58,929 nt of DNA from Bradyrhizobium sp. AUGA SZCCT0283 (GTDB lineage Bacteria > Pseudomonadota > Alphaproteobacteria > Rhizobiales > Xanthobacteraceae), in contig NZ_JAFCLU010000038.1 in NCBI RefSeq assembly GCF_018130385.1, forward strand, positions 1 to 58,929. Direction: 5' to 3'. The position numbers and the translations under genes were made by a program. Positions within the stretch are counted from its first letter, which is position 1. Every line of letters starts with the position of its first letter. The notes under the pieces were generated by a model. It had not been told where the DNA came from. It made no database searches and saw only the letters and a list, made by a program, of their open reading frames with translations. This document shows, in pieces, positions 33,590 through 42,547 of the stretch.

Positions 33590-34630
33590 ATGCTCGTCTA
33601 TTTTGTTACGGACGAACCGACGAAGTTGCCGGCGATTCGTGCGATGCTCGAGCCGCAACACGCCGTGCTGCCCTGGGTGTTGGGCGGCGACGGCACCGGG
33701 ATCCGGTCGCATGGCGTGCTGATGGTCGACATCGACCTGCGGCAGATGACCCGCGTCGATCAGCTCAAGTTCATTCTGCAGGACCTTGCCGGCATTCCCG
33801 AGAAGCTGTTCGTCGTTCACAATCTCTCCCGTTCGATGGTTGCGCAAGCCCATGCGCTCGGCGCGACTTCGATCATTTCACGTCCCAAGGAAGCGGTTCT
33901 CAAGGTCGCGCAGATCGAAGAGGCGGAGGTGGCCGCGGAAGAGGACGCGGCAGAGCCGACACCGGAAATGGACGAGGGGGTGGTAGCCTTCGCCTCGATG
34001 TTTTCGGATGTGCGCCGTGGCAGGCCGCTGAAGCTTGTCGATGCGAAGCGTGCGACGTCGAAGATCATCACCCGCGTCGGGCAGGACGGACTTTCGACGT
34101 GGCTCGACGAGGTGCGCCGCTATCATGAGGGCACGTTTCAGCACTGCCTGCTTGTGACCGGTGTTGCGGTGGCCTTCGGGCTGGATGTTGGATTCTCCGG
34201 CGGGGACGTCTCGCGGCTCGGCATCGCGGCGACCCTCCACGACATCGGGAAGGCGCGCATCCCGCTGTCGATCCTGGACAAGCCGGGACGCCTCGACCCC
34301 GAGGAGGAAGAGATCATCCGGCGTCATCCGGCGATCGGATATGATCTGTTGAAGGGCGTATCGGGCATCAGTCCGGAAATTCTGGATGGCGTGAGGCATC
34401 ATCACGAATATCTTGACGGCTCCGGCTATCCGGATGGACTGGCGGCCTCGCAGATTTCCGATCTGGTTAGGTTGCTGACGATCTCGGACATCTTCGCCGC
34501 GCTGGTCGAGTCGAGGCCCTACAGGCCGCCAATGCCCCGGCAGGACGCCTACCAGATCCTCTGCGGCATGGAGGGAAAGCTGGAGGGGGCGCTGGTCAAG
34601 GCGTTCCGCAAGGTGGCGCTTGCGTCGTGA
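33590..34630 (+). CDS. HD-GYP domain protein, predicted cyclic-di-GMP phosphodiesterase
   Basis: A 346-residue protein. The first 110 residues look receiver-like in fold (LVYFVTDEPTKLPAIRAML, VLMVDIDLRQMTR) without the full phospho-acceptor signature. The HD-GYP domain follows: HDIGK at 217-221, RRHP, then HHHEYLDGSGYPDGL with GYP at 279-281 and ISDIFAALVESRPYRPPM. All metal ligands appear present, so hydrolysis of cyclic-di-GMP is likely. The start is near the AT-rich divergent region with GH16. How the first domain is controlled is unclear. Confidence 0.9.
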   Translation: MLVYFVTDEPTKLPAIRAMLEPQHAVLPWVLGGDGTGIRSHGVLMVDIDLRQMTRVDQLKFILQDLAGIPEKLFVVHNLSRSMVAQAHALGATSIISRPKEAVLKVAQIEEAEVAAEEDAAEPTPEMDEGVVAFASMFSDVRRGRPLKLVDAKRATSKIITRVGQDGLSTWLDEVRRYHEGTFQHCLLVTGVAVAFGLDVGFSGGDVSRLGIAATLHDIGKARIPLSILDKPGRLDPEEEEIIRRHPAIGYDLLKGVSGISPEILDGVRHHHEYLDGSGYPDGLAASQISDLVRLLTISDIFAALVESRPYRPPMPRQDAYQILCGMEGKLEGALVKAFRKVALAS

Positions 34631-34688
34631 TGAACCTGTGGGCTAGCCGGGCGCACTGATTTCCTGGGCAAAGCTGCCGTCGTGCCGT

Positions 34689-34710
34689 CCGCCGATCGAT
34701 TGATCGGCGG
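34689..34710. terminator. Hairpin after the HD-GYP gene
   Basis: A 9-base stem (ccgccgatc / gatcggcgg) with a 4-base spacer, some 60 bases past the HD-GYP stop. No T-run follows, so it may be a weak terminator or merely a stem-loop. Confidence 0.45.
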
Positions 34711-34813
34711 AAATCACCGCGTGGGCATTGCGTATCCGCAACCACAGGATTTCAGCCCCTGTGGAACGGGTTGGTGATGCTCGTTATCATTCCCGCGATC
34801 GAGAGCCGAATCC

Positions 34814-35817
34814 ATGAATGTCGCCGGCCGGGATATCAATCAAACGCTGGAATACAGGTCAGCCGCGGCCATCGTCAGGCTGCTTCCAACCGGGCTTCTG
34901 CTGGTTTTTCTCGGCCTCTTGATATCAGCACTTGTTGTCGATCCCGATCGTGAATCGGTCTGGACGTATATCGGGGTCGTTGTCTGCTTGGTGCTCGGCG
35001 GGGCCTTGGTCGGGTTTACGCTCTGGCGACGCTCGCATCCCGGCAAGCCATTATTCAAACTTTCGCCGGACGGCGTCCATTACCGGATTCCCCTGGTCAA
35101 GGAGGTCCTGATCCCCTGGCACCAGATTCAAGGTGTCGACACGATCGATATTGAAGCGGGGTATTGGTCGATCTCCTGGCTCAGGCAGAACCCGACCCTG
35201 ACATACGAACCGGCGGTCGCCTGCAATGTCACCGTGATCCTGCTGCCGAAGCCGTTCTACGATCAGCGGATCTTCGTCGATTCATTTTTGCTGCGAGGGC
35301 CCGGCTGGAAGGCCAACTTCATTCCCAAGGGTTCGCTGGTCCAGATGGCCTTGCACCACGAATCGTATCGGTCGAGCCACGGGCGCTCCGCGAAGCGGTC
35401 GAGGCGCGCTGGCTTGCATTTCGCGACAGGCCCGCCGGCGAGCCGGCGCGAACGAGCGTGCCAAGTGTGGTGGCAGCGAGCCATTCGAACGTTTCGAAGA
35501 GCGCTGCGGCTCGCGCCGCGCCGAAGGCAGACGTCGTGGCGATGGGCGACAGTCCGAAGGCGATGTCGCGGTGGGAGGCCACGAAGGTCATTGTCCTGCT
35601 GATCGGCATCGTCATCGTGCTCGCCAACCTCGCCGGGCTTTGGCAACTGTCAGGGAAGACGCAGGAGCGCGAAGCACGCGCCAAGGCGCACGAGGAACGG
35701 AAATATTGGGAGGAGTCGGCCAGGCGGCGGAAGGAGGAAAGCAAGAGGCTCGAAGCCGAGGATAGAGAGAGAAGGGAAGAGTTCGAGCGGGATATGCGGC
35801 GCGTGTTTGGGCGATAA
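34814..35817 (+). pseudogene. Membrane protein gene with one apparent frameshift
   Basis: Two overlapping frames form one protein. The first (34814 to about 35365) has two membrane helices (LLPTGLLLVFLGLLISALVV, VVVCLVLGGALVGFTLWRR) and a PH-like domain (FKLSPDGVHYRIPLVKEVLI, PWHQIQGVD) as in STM3941-type proteins. It ends at ALHHES. The second continues as VSVEPRALREAVEARW, followed by another helix (VIVLLIGIVIVLANLAGLW) and a charged coiled coil. Adding one G near 35365 would join ES to VSVEPRAL smoothly. So the gene is inactivated by a 1-base deletion, or the sequence has an error. The function is unknown. Confidence 0.8.
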
Positions 35818-35869
35818 CCGTCCATCGACCGCTGTGGCCGGATATGTTGCTGACATCAGCTGGAAAGAA

Positions 35870-35944
35870 TGGTGCTGCCAGACAGGATTGAACTGTCGAC
35901 CTCTCCATTACCAATGGAGTGCTCTACCACTGAGCTACGGCAGC
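35870..35944 (-). tRNA. tRNA-Thr (GGT anticodon)
   Basis: On the minus strand the gene reads GCTGCCG..., with D-loop GTAGCTCAGTGGTAGAGC, anticodon stem CTCCA/TGGAG around loop TTGGTAA (anticodon GGT), T-arm with GTTCAATCC and an encoded CCA end. The acceptor stem GCTGCCG/TGGCAGC closes well. It decodes ACC and ACU threonine codons. Confidence 0.97.
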
Positions 35945-36291
35945 ATGCCCGGTATCGGGGAATCGGCCCAAATGGCCGCCCACTAGGCGGCCGGTTCTTG
36001 CCACAAGGGCCCCTCTGGCGCAAGCATGCGGGCGGGCCGGAAAGGGCCCAAAATTGTCAAAACCGGCGCTGACGATCGCGAGGTGGGAGAATTTTGGCGA
36101 GTTTGGGCCGACTCCGGTTCCAGATCTCGCCCTGAGCCGCCGAATCGTGGCTTGCGCCGCCTGGCATGCGGGTTGGGCGGAGTGTGATGTGCCGGGCGCA
36201 GGATTGCAGTATGGATGATCGAAACCCACCATCTTCCGGCGGCGTCGTCCCCTGACGTCGTTTCGATCAAGGCGTGTTCGACGGATTGACG
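35945..36291. other. Intergenic region downstream of a tRNA-Thr start
   Basis: A 347-base stretch between tRNA-Thr and a small basic protein gene. It should hold the tRNA promoter. Frames on the minus strand are open but low-complexity and arginine/proline-rich, with no ribosome site, so I see nothing else in it. Confidence 0.5.
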
Positions 36292-36486
36292 ATGAAGGAC
36301 AAGCAAGAAAGGGCTGCGGGAAAGACCGGCGCGGATGTGAAGGATTCACGACGGGACCGGCTGAAGCTGGCGCTGCGCGAAAATCTCAAGCGGCGGAAGT
36401 CGCAGGCCCGCGGGCGCAGCGAGGCGAGCGCATCTTCCGAAAGCGCCGATGCCTCCCTAGATGACGCCAGCGGAGAAGAGCCTTAG
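36292..36486 (+). CDS. Small basic hypothetical protein
   Basis: 64 residues, highly charged: KDSRRDRLKLALRENLKRRK followed by SQARGR and an acidic serine-rich tail (ASLDDASGEEP). I recall similar short proteins in Rhizobiales, often near murA, without known function. The pattern of arginines and lysines suggests RNA or ribosome contact, which is only a guess. ATG at 36292 chosen because the upstream in-frame ATG at 36274 lacks a ribosome site. Confidence 0.65.
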   Translation: MKDKQERAAGKTGADVKDSRRDRLKLALRENLKRRKSQARGRSEASASSESADASLDDASGEEP

Positions 36487-36574
36487 CCAGTAGCGTTCGA
36501 GGAAAATCCCGATCGCTCGCCGGGCGGCATGGCTCGCTCTCTGCACGGTTCTGTTTCTTTTTTAGGCGGCGACA

Positions 36575-38281
36575 ATGAGCGCAGACATCACGGCCGGTTC
36601 GGCGACCGGCGCGACTTTCACCACGTTTCCACGTCACGAGCAGACGTTCCCGACGCTGACCAATCACGAAATCGAGCGTATGCGCCGGTTCGGGGAACTG
36701 CGAAGCTACAAGGATGGCGAAGCGCTGTTTGAGACCGGCAAGCCCGGTCCCGGCATGTTCGTGGTGCTGTCGGGCCATGTCGCCATCACCCAGCGTGACG
36801 GCCTTGGCCATGTCACTCCGGTCATCGACCAGGGCCCGGGACAATTTCTGGCCGAGATCGGCCAGCTTTCCGGTCGCGTCGCGCTGGTGGACGGCCATGC
36901 CGAGGGCGAGGTCGAAACGCTGCTGATTCCGCCGGATCAATTGCGCGCGCTTTTGGTCGCGGAAGCCGAACTCGGCGAGCGCATCATGCGCGCGCTGATC
37001 CTGCGTCGGGTCAACCTGATCCAGGGCGGCGTCGGCGGCCCGGTGCTGATCGGTCCGCCCTCGCTCGGCGACATGGCGCGGCTGCAGAACTTCCTGGCGC
37101 GCAACGGCCAGCCACACCACATGCTCGATCCCGCAACCGACAAGGACGCCGCCGATCTCGTCGCGCGCTATTCGGCCTCGCGCGCCGATCTGCCGCTGGT
37201 GGTTTGCCCTGACGGTACCGTGCTGCGCAATCCGTCGGAGACGGAGCTGGCACTGGCGGTGGGCATGATCACCAACCATGCGCATGAGAAGCTCTATGAC
37301 GTCGCGGTGGTCGGCAGCGGTCCCGCCGGTCTCGCCACCGCGGTCTATGCCGCATCCGAGGGGTTGTCGGTGGCGGTGTTCGACGCGCGGGCGTTCGGCG
37401 GCCAGGCCGGCGCCAGCGCGCGGATCGAAAACTATCTGGGCTTTCCGACCGGCATCTCGGGGCAGGCGCTCGCGGGCCGCGCCTACAATCAGGCGCAGAA
37501 ATTCGGCGCTGAAATGCTGATTCCGGTTTCGGTCCGGTCGCTGGATTGCTCGCAGCGCGACGGCGCGTTTGCGCTGGCCACCGAATGCGGGCAGTCGTTG
37601 CGCGCCAAATCCATCGTGGTGGCGAGCGGGGCGCGTTACCGGCGGCCCGAGATCGAAAATCTCGACGCGTTCGAGGGCCGCGGCGTCTGGTACTGGGCCT
37701 CGCCGATCGAGGCCAAGCTGTGCGTGGGCCAGGACGTCGTCCTGGTCGGCGGCGGCAATTCCGCAGGGCAGGCGGCGGTGTTTCTGTCCGGCCATGCGCG
37801 CAAGGTCCACATGATTATCCGCGGCGGCGGGCTGGGGGCCAGCATGTCGCGCTATCTGATCGAGCGCATCGAAGCGGCGCCCAATATCGAACTGATCTTC
37901 AACGCCGAGGTGATTGCGGTCGAAGGCGGCGGCGATGGATCGCTCGAACGCGTGCGCTGGAAGAGCCGGCTGGCGCCCGAACAGCACCATTTCGATGTTC
38001 GTAACCTGTTTCTGTTCGTCGGCGCCGATCCGGCGACCCATTGGCTGGACGGCTGCGGCGTGACGCTCGACCGGGCGGGCTTTGTGGTGACGGGGGCGCA
38101 GTCCGAGCAGAATCACGGCCGCCCGGTGCCGCCGCTGGAAACCTCGGTGCCCGGCGTGTTCGCGGTCGGCGACGTGCGCTCCGGCTCGGTCAAGCGCGTC
38201 GGCGGCGCGATCGGCGAGGGTGCGCAGGTGGTGGCGGCGCTGCACGGCTATCTCGCCGATGCCATGAAGCCGTCGCTATGA
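36575..38281 (+). CDS. Cyclic-nucleotide-binding / thioredoxin-reductase-like FAD protein
   Basis: A 568-residue three-part protein. Residues 25-150 are a cNMP-binding fold (GEALFETGKPGPGMFVVLSG, GQFLAEIGQLSGR). Residues 160-225 resemble a glutaredoxin-like domain without a CxxC (MARLQNFLARNGQPHHMLDP). From residue 242 comes a two-dinucleotide-binding flavoprotein (VVGSGPAGLATAVYAASEG, VVLVGGGNSAGQAAVFLSG, GVFAVGDVRSGSVKRVG). The place of the thioredoxin-reductase CxxC reads WYWASPIEAKLC, so normal disulfide relay is not expected. This domain combination is found with UBP-type zinc-finger genes in other bacteria, as it is here. Confidence 0.9.
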   Translation: MSADITAGSATGATFTTFPRHEQTFPTLTNHEIERMRRFGELRSYKDGEALFETGKPGPGMFVVLSGHVAITQRDGLGHVTPVIDQGPGQFLAEIGQLSGRVALVDGHAEGEVETLLIPPDQLRALLVAEAELGERIMRALILRRVNLIQGGVGGPVLIGPPSLGDMARLQNFLARNGQPHHMLDPATDKDAADLVARYSASRADLPLVVCPDGTVLRNPSETELALAVGMITNHAHEKLYDVAVVGSGPAGLATAVYAASEGLSVAVFDARAFGGQAGASARIENYLGFPTGISGQALAGRAYNQAQKFGAEMLIPVSVRSLDCSQRDGAFALATECGQSLRAKSIVVASGARYRRPEIENLDAFEGRGVWYWASPIEAKLCVGQDVVLVGGGNSAGQAAVFLSGHARKVHMIIRGGGLGASMSRYLIERIEAAPNIELIFNAEVIAVEGGGDGSLERVRWKSRLAPEQHHFDVRNLFLFVGADPATHWLDGCGVTLDRAGFVVTGAQSEQNHGRPVPPLETSVPGVFAVGDVRSGSVKRVGGAIGEGAQVVAALHGYLADAMKPSL

Positions 38282-38332
38282 TGCGGCTTAGTGGCAGGCG
38301 GCAATAGGCAAAGACGCACGAGGTGTGAAGCG

Positions 38333-38644
38333 GTGACGAAAAACGGCTGCAGCCACATCGCCGGTATTCAAACGGTCACGCCGAGCGCGCTCGGTTGCGA
38401 GGAGTGCCTGAAAAGCGGCAGCCAGTGGCTGCATTTGCGGATCTGCCGCACCTGCGGCCACGTCGGCTGCTGCGACGATTCGCCGAACAAGCATGCGACC
38501 GCGCACTTCCATGCCACCGGCCATCCCGTGATCGAAGGCTACGATCCGCCGGAGGGCTGGGGCTGGTGCTATGTCGACGAAGTGCTGTTCGATCTGTCGA
38601 ACCGCAAGACGCCGCATAACGGTCCGATCCCGCGCTATGATTAG
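38333..38644 (+). CDS. UBP-type zinc-finger protein
   Basis: 103 residues made of one UBP-type (ubiquitin-protease-like) zinc finger: CSHIAGIQTVTPSALGCEEC, then LRICRTCGHVGCCDDSPNKH and HFHATGHPVIEGYDPPEGW. All predicted Cys/His ligands are present. Bacteria lack ubiquitin, so the ligand must be something else. The gene starts 51 bases after the cNMP/TrxR-like gene. I chose the GTG at 38333 because AGGTG precedes it and homology starts there; an upstream ATG at 38291 is possible. Confidence 0.88.
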   Translation: MTKNGCSHIAGIQTVTPSALGCEECLKSGSQWLHLRICRTCGHVGCCDDSPNKHATAHFHATGHPVIEGYDPPEGWGWCYVDEVLFDLSNRKTPHNGPIPRYD

Positions 38645-38835
38645 ATTCAATTCTTTAGCGTCGCCTCCGCTGTCGTTTGTGACATCAGTGCAAATATTTC
38701 GTGCATCATACAACTTTCGTTGATGTGTCTTCAGTCACGCACATGCCTGCATTGCCGGCCCCGCACGCGATGCGTGTGGAAATTTTCCACAACGCGTCCT
38801 AACCTTTGGAAAGTTTCCAACGGAGGGGGCGCATC

Positions 38836-39336
38836 ATGATTTTGGGTATGAGTTTGGCGACGTTCACGATGGTCCATGTGGTCATCAGCCTGATTGCAAT
38901 CGTCGCGGGCCTGATCGTGATGTTCGGAATGCTCGGCTCGAGGTCTCAGCCGGGGCTCACCGCGATCTTCCTGCTGTTCACGATCCTGACCAGCGCCACC
39001 GGTTTTCTGATTCCGCCGCTGCTGTTCGAAAAGACGCTGCCATCTCACATGATCGGCATTCTGTCGCTGGTGCTGCTGGCGATCGCCTGCATCGCGCTCT
39101 ATGTCATGAAGCTGTCCGGGCCGTGGCGCTGGATCTATGGGCTGACGGCGCTGCTGTCGCTTTACTTCAACGTGTTCGTGCTTGTGATCCAGAGCTTCCT
39201 GAAGGTGCCGGCGCTGACGGCGCTGGCGCCGGGCAACCCGCCCTCCGGGTCGGTATTCGCGGTGGCCCAGGGCGTCGTGCTGGTGTTTTTCGCCGTCATG
39301 ATCATCGGCGTATGGCGGCGCTTCCGCCCCGCGTGA
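38836..39336 (+). CDS. Polytopic membrane protein of unknown function
   Basis: 166 residues with about five membrane helices (VHVVISLIAIVAGLIVMFGM, GLTAIFLLFTILTSATGFLI, MIGILSLVLLAIACIALYVM, WIYGLTALLSLYFNVFVLVI, GSVFAVAQGVVLVFFAVMII). No motif points to a substrate or cofactor. The ATG at 38836 follows CGGAGGGGG. It may be co-transcribed with the alpha/beta hydrolase 88 bases downstream. Confidence 0.8.
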   Translation: MILGMSLATFTMVHVVISLIAIVAGLIVMFGMLGSRSQPGLTAIFLLFTILTSATGFLIPPLLFEKTLPSHMIGILSLVLLAIACIALYVMKLSGPWRWIYGLTALLSLYFNVFVLVIQSFLKVPALTALAPGNPPSGSVFAVAQGVVLVFFAVMIIGVWRRFRPA

Positions 39337-39424
39337 CCGCTCCACCGAACGTCGCCTGCCGTTCGATGGACACCAGGTCGCCGAGCGGTGTGGCGTTGAC
39401 TGCCCAAGCAAGAGGAGAATTCCC

Positions 39425-40249
39425 ATGCCCACCATCACCACCAAAGACGGCGTCGAGATATTCTACAAGGACTGGGGCGCTGGTCAGCCCATCGTGTTCA
39501 GCCACGGCTGGCCGCTGTCGTCAGACGACTGGGACACGCAGATGATCTTCTTCGTCAACAACGGCTTCCGCGTCATTGCGCACGACCGCCGCGGCCATGG
39601 CCGGTCCAGCCAGGTGGCTGACGGCCACGACATGGATCATTACGCCGACGACCTCGCGGCGCTGACGGCGCATCTCGACCTGAAGAACGCCGTTCACGTC
39701 GGCCATTCCACCGGCGGCGGCGAGGTGGTGCATTATATCGCCCGCCACGGCGAGAGCCGGGTCGCGAAGGCGGCGATCCTCTCCGCCGTACCGCCGTTGA
39801 TGGTGCAGACCCCGGCCAATCCCGGCGGCTTGCCCAAATCGGTGTTCGACGACCTGCAGGCGCAGCTCGCCGCCAACCGCTCGGAATTCTATCGCGCGCT
39901 GCCGTCGGGTCCGTTCTATGGCTACAACCGGCCGGGCGCCAAGCCCTCGGAAGCGATCATCCAGAACTGGTGGCGTCAGGGCATGATGGGCGGCGCGAAA
40001 GCGCATTACGACGGCATCGTCGCCTTCTCGCAGACCGACTTTACCGACGACCTCAAGAAGATCACCGTGCCGGTGCTGGTGATGCATGGCGACAACGACC
40101 AGATCGTGCCGTACGAAGACTCCGCGCCGCTGTCGGCTAAGCTTCTGAAGAACGGCACGCTGAAGACCTACAAGGGCTTTCCGCACGGCATGCCCACCAC
40201 GGAAGCGGCCACCATCAACGCCGACCTGCTCGCGTTCATCAAGGGATGA
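39425..40249 (+). CDS. Alpha/beta hydrolase, chloroperoxidase/perhydrolase type
   Basis: A 274-residue alpha/beta hydrolase. The start PTITTKDGVEIFYKDWGAGQ and HGWPLSSDDWD are typical of non-haem chloroperoxidases and aryl esterases. The nucleophile is Ser95 in GHSTGGGE; the acid lies in VMHGDNDQIVP and the histidine in GFPHGMP. Such enzymes hydrolyse esters and in acetate form peracids, with no metal. Cytoplasmic, with no signal peptide. Its stop overlaps a possible start of the next gene. Confidence 0.93.
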   Translation: MPTITTKDGVEIFYKDWGAGQPIVFSHGWPLSSDDWDTQMIFFVNNGFRVIAHDRRGHGRSSQVADGHDMDHYADDLAALTAHLDLKNAVHVGHSTGGGEVVHYIARHGESRVAKAAILSAVPPLMVQTPANPGGLPKSVFDDLQAQLAANRSEFYRALPSGPFYGYNRPGAKPSEAIIQNWWRQGMMGGAKAHYDGIVAFSQTDFTDDLKKITVPVLVMHGDNDQIVPYEDSAPLSAKLLKNGTLKTYKGFPHGMPTTEAATINADLLAFIKG

Positions 40250-40266
40250 GCGGAGCTCACCCTGAC

Positions 40267-40926
40267 ATGAAGGTGATCCTGTTCGGCGCCACCGGCATGG
40301 TCGGGCAGGGTGTCCTGCGCGAATGCCTTGTCGATGCCGGCATCGAACGCGTGCTCGCGGTCGGGCGCAGCCCGGCCGGGGTGCAGCACGCCAAGCTGCA
40401 TGAAATCCTGCACGACAATTTCACGGATTTTTCGGCGATCGAATCGCAGCTTGCCGGATACGACGCCTGCTTCTTCTGCCTCGGCGTCTCCTCGATCGGC
40501 ATGGACGCGGAGCGTTACCGGCATCTGACCTACGACGTCACCATGGCCGCCGCGACGACGCTGGCGCGGCTCAACCCCGGCATGGTGTTCACCTACGTCA
40601 CCGGCAAAGGCACTGATTCGACCGAGCAGGGCCAGTTGCGATGGGCGCGGGTCAAGGGCAAGACCGAGAACGATCTCTTGAAGCTGCCGTTCAAGGCGGC
40701 GTACATGTTCCGGCCCTCCGGCATCCAGCCGCTGCACGGTGTCAGGTCGAAGACCCCCTGGATAAACGCGGTCTATGCTGTCACCGCGCCGCTGCTGTCC
40801 TGGATGGTGCGAGCCACGCCGAACCACATGACGACAAGCGAACAGCTCGGCCGCGCCATGATCAAGGTGGCGCGAGACGGCTATCCGAAGCCGATCCTGG
40901 AGAGCGCGGACATCAACGCGATCTAG
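40267..40926 (+). CDS. NAD(P)-binding epimerase-like protein
   Basis: About 219 residues with a Rossmann start (MKVILFGATGMVGQGVLREC) and the atypical-SDR pattern CFFCLGVSSIGMDAERYRHL, FTYVTGKGTDSTEQG and FRPSGIQPLHG. Catalytic Tyr-Lys of classical SDRs is not obvious, so it belongs to the NAD(P)-binding NmrA/epimerase-like group. The ATG at 40246, overlapping the previous stop, is the alternative start. The preceding hydrolase gene is probably in the same transcript. Confidence 0.85.
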   Translation: MKVILFGATGMVGQGVLRECLVDAGIERVLAVGRSPAGVQHAKLHEILHDNFTDFSAIESQLAGYDACFFCLGVSSIGMDAERYRHLTYDVTMAAATTLARLNPGMVFTYVTGKGTDSTEQGQLRWARVKGKTENDLLKLPFKAAYMFRPSGIQPLHGVRSKTPWINAVYAVTAPLLSWMVRATPNHMTTSEQLGRAMIKVARDGYPKPILESADINAI

Positions 40927-40946
40927 GGGTCCGTCATTTCTCTCCC

Positions 40947-41070
40947 GTCATTCCGGGGCAGCCCGCAGGGCTGAGCCTGGAATCCATTTCACGGCAGAAT
41001 GTGAGGCCTGATGGATTCTCAGATGTGCAATTGCACATCATAGCTCGCGCTTCGCGCGCCCCGGAATGAC
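40947..41070. repeat. Mosaic intergenic repeat with outer inverted arms
   Basis: gtcattccggggc at the left end faces gccccggaatgac at the right end. Inside are tggaatccattt/gatggattc arms and the palindrome gatgtgcaattgcacatc. A shorter relative lies at 26812-26866. It fills the space between the epimerase-like gene and murA. Confidence 0.8.
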
Positions 41071-41156
41071 AGCGAACCCCATCAAATCGCCGCAAATATC
41101 ACCGCTTCTGCTGTGAACGCGCGCGCTCATAATTTGTGCGTGGCAAGGGGGGTGGC

Positions 41157-42446
41157 ATGGACCGCATTCGTATCGTCGGCGGCAGCAAGCTCAACGGCAC
41201 CATCGCGATTTCGGGCGCGAAGAATGCTGCGCTTCCCTTGATGATCGCAGCGCTCCTGACCGAGGAAACGCTCATCCTCGACAACGTGCCGCGGCTCGCC
41301 GACGTCGCGCAGTTGCAGCGTATCCTCGGCAACCATGGCGTCGACATCATGTCCGCGGGCAAGCGGCCGGGCGACCGCCAATATCAGGGCCAGACCCTGC
41401 ATATCTTGGCAGCCGACATCATCGACACGACAGCGCCTTACGACCTGGTGTCGCGGATGCGCGCCAGCTTCTGGGTAATCGCGCCGCTCTTGGCGCGGAT
41501 GCACGAGGCAAAAGTCTCGCTGCCGGGCGGCTGCGCCATCGGCACGCGGCCGGTCGATCTTTTGATCATGGCACTGGGAAAACTCGGCGCCGAGCTCACG
41601 ATCGACGGCGGCTATGTGGTGGCGAAAGCGCCCGGCGGCCTGCGCGGTGGCGAAATCGATTTCCCAAAGGTGACGGTGAGCGGCACCCGTGTCGCGCTGA
41701 TGGCGGCGACACTGGCGAAGGGCACGACCATCATCACCAACGCCGCCTGCGAACCTGAAATCACCGATGTCGCCGATTGCCTGAACAAGATGGGCGCGCG
41801 CATCACCGGCGCCGGCACGCCGCGGATCGTGGTCGAGGGCGTCGCGAAGCTGCACGGCGCGCGGCATACCGTGCTGCCCGACCGGATCGAGACCGGCACC
41901 TATGCGATGGCGGTCGCCATGACCGGCGGCGACGTGCAGCTTTCCGGCGCGCGTCCGGAATTGCTGCAGTCGGCGCTCGACGTGCTGGCGCAGGCCGGCG
42001 CCGACATCACCGTCAACAATGACGGCATCAGGGTTATCAGGAACGGCGCCGGGATCCGGCCGGTGACGGTATCGACCGCGCCGTTCCCGGGCTTCCCGAC
42101 CGACCTTCAGGCGCAATTGATGGCGCTGATGGCCTGCGCCGGCGGTTCCTCGCAGATCACCGAGACGATTTTCGAGAACCGTTTCATGCATGTCCAGGAA
42201 CTGGCGCGGTTCGGTGCGCGTATATCGCTGGACGGTGAGACCGCGACCATCGACGGCACCGCCAGGCTGCGCGGCGCGCCCGTGATGGCGACGGATCTGC
42301 GCGCCTCGGTGTCGCTGGTCATCGCAGGGCTTGCCGCCGAGGGCGAAACCATGGTCAACCGTATCTATCACCTGGACCGCGGTTTCGAACGGCTTGAGGA
42401 AAAACTCTCAGGCTGCGGCGCGTCGATCCAGCGCATCAGAGACTGA
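41157..42446 (+). CDS. murA: UDP-N-acetylglucosamine 1-carboxyvinyltransferase
   Basis: The 429-residue enzyme transfers enolpyruvyl from PEP to UDP-GlcNAc, the first committed step of peptidoglycan synthesis. The start MDRIRIVGGSKLNGTI, the PEP-interacting Lys22 (SGAKNAALP) and the catalytic Cys126 in SLPGGCAIGTRP are present, so it should be fosfomycin-sensitive. The ATG at 41157 follows GGGGGGTGG. It heads a block (DUF2948, hisD, UPF0262, phosphatase, maf, yacG) conserved in Rhizobiales. Confidence 0.97.
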   Translation: MDRIRIVGGSKLNGTIAISGAKNAALPLMIAALLTEETLILDNVPRLADVAQLQRILGNHGVDIMSAGKRPGDRQYQGQTLHILAADIIDTTAPYDLVSRMRASFWVIAPLLARMHEAKVSLPGGCAIGTRPVDLLIMALGKLGAELTIDGGYVVAKAPGGLRGGEIDFPKVTVSGTRVALMAATLAKGTTIITNAACEPEITDVADCLNKMGARITGAGTPRIVVEGVAKLHGARHTVLPDRIETGTYAMAVAMTGGDVQLSGARPELLQSALDVLAQAGADITVNNDGIRVIRNGAGIRPVTVSTAPFPGFPTDLQAQLMALMACAGGSSQITETIFENRFMHVQELARFGARISLDGETATIDGTARLRGAPVMATDLRASVSLVIAGLAAEGETMVNRIYHLDRGFERLEEKLSGCGASIQRIRD

Positions 42447-42447
42447 C

Positions 42448-42522
42448 GCGCGTATCCCGCAAAAGCATGTCCTCGGACCTGATCCGGGGATGGGCTACCG
42501 GTTTTGCGATTAGGATACGCGC
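42448..42522. repeat. Rhizobial intergenic (RIME-like) inverted repeat
   Basis: A perfect 10-base arm gcgcgtatcc (42448-42457) pairs with ggatacgcgc (42513-42522), with further pairing gcaaaagc / ggttttgc inside. It resembles the short mosaic elements (RIME-like) of Rhizobiales. It lies right after murA and may also act as a weak terminator or processing site. Confidence 0.7.
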
Positions 42523-42547
42523 AAATTAAAGGTAAGGATTTCTGGGA

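Noticed and set aside
35924..36349. Minus-strand frame of 141 codons spanning tRNA-Thr and its upstream region
   Set aside because: It overlaps the tRNA gene and is proline/arginine-rich without domain.
42448..42522. Riboswitch or leader upstream of DUF2948/hisD
   Set aside because: It is explained by a 10-base inverted repeat of rhizobial mosaic type; no conserved riboswitch core is visible.
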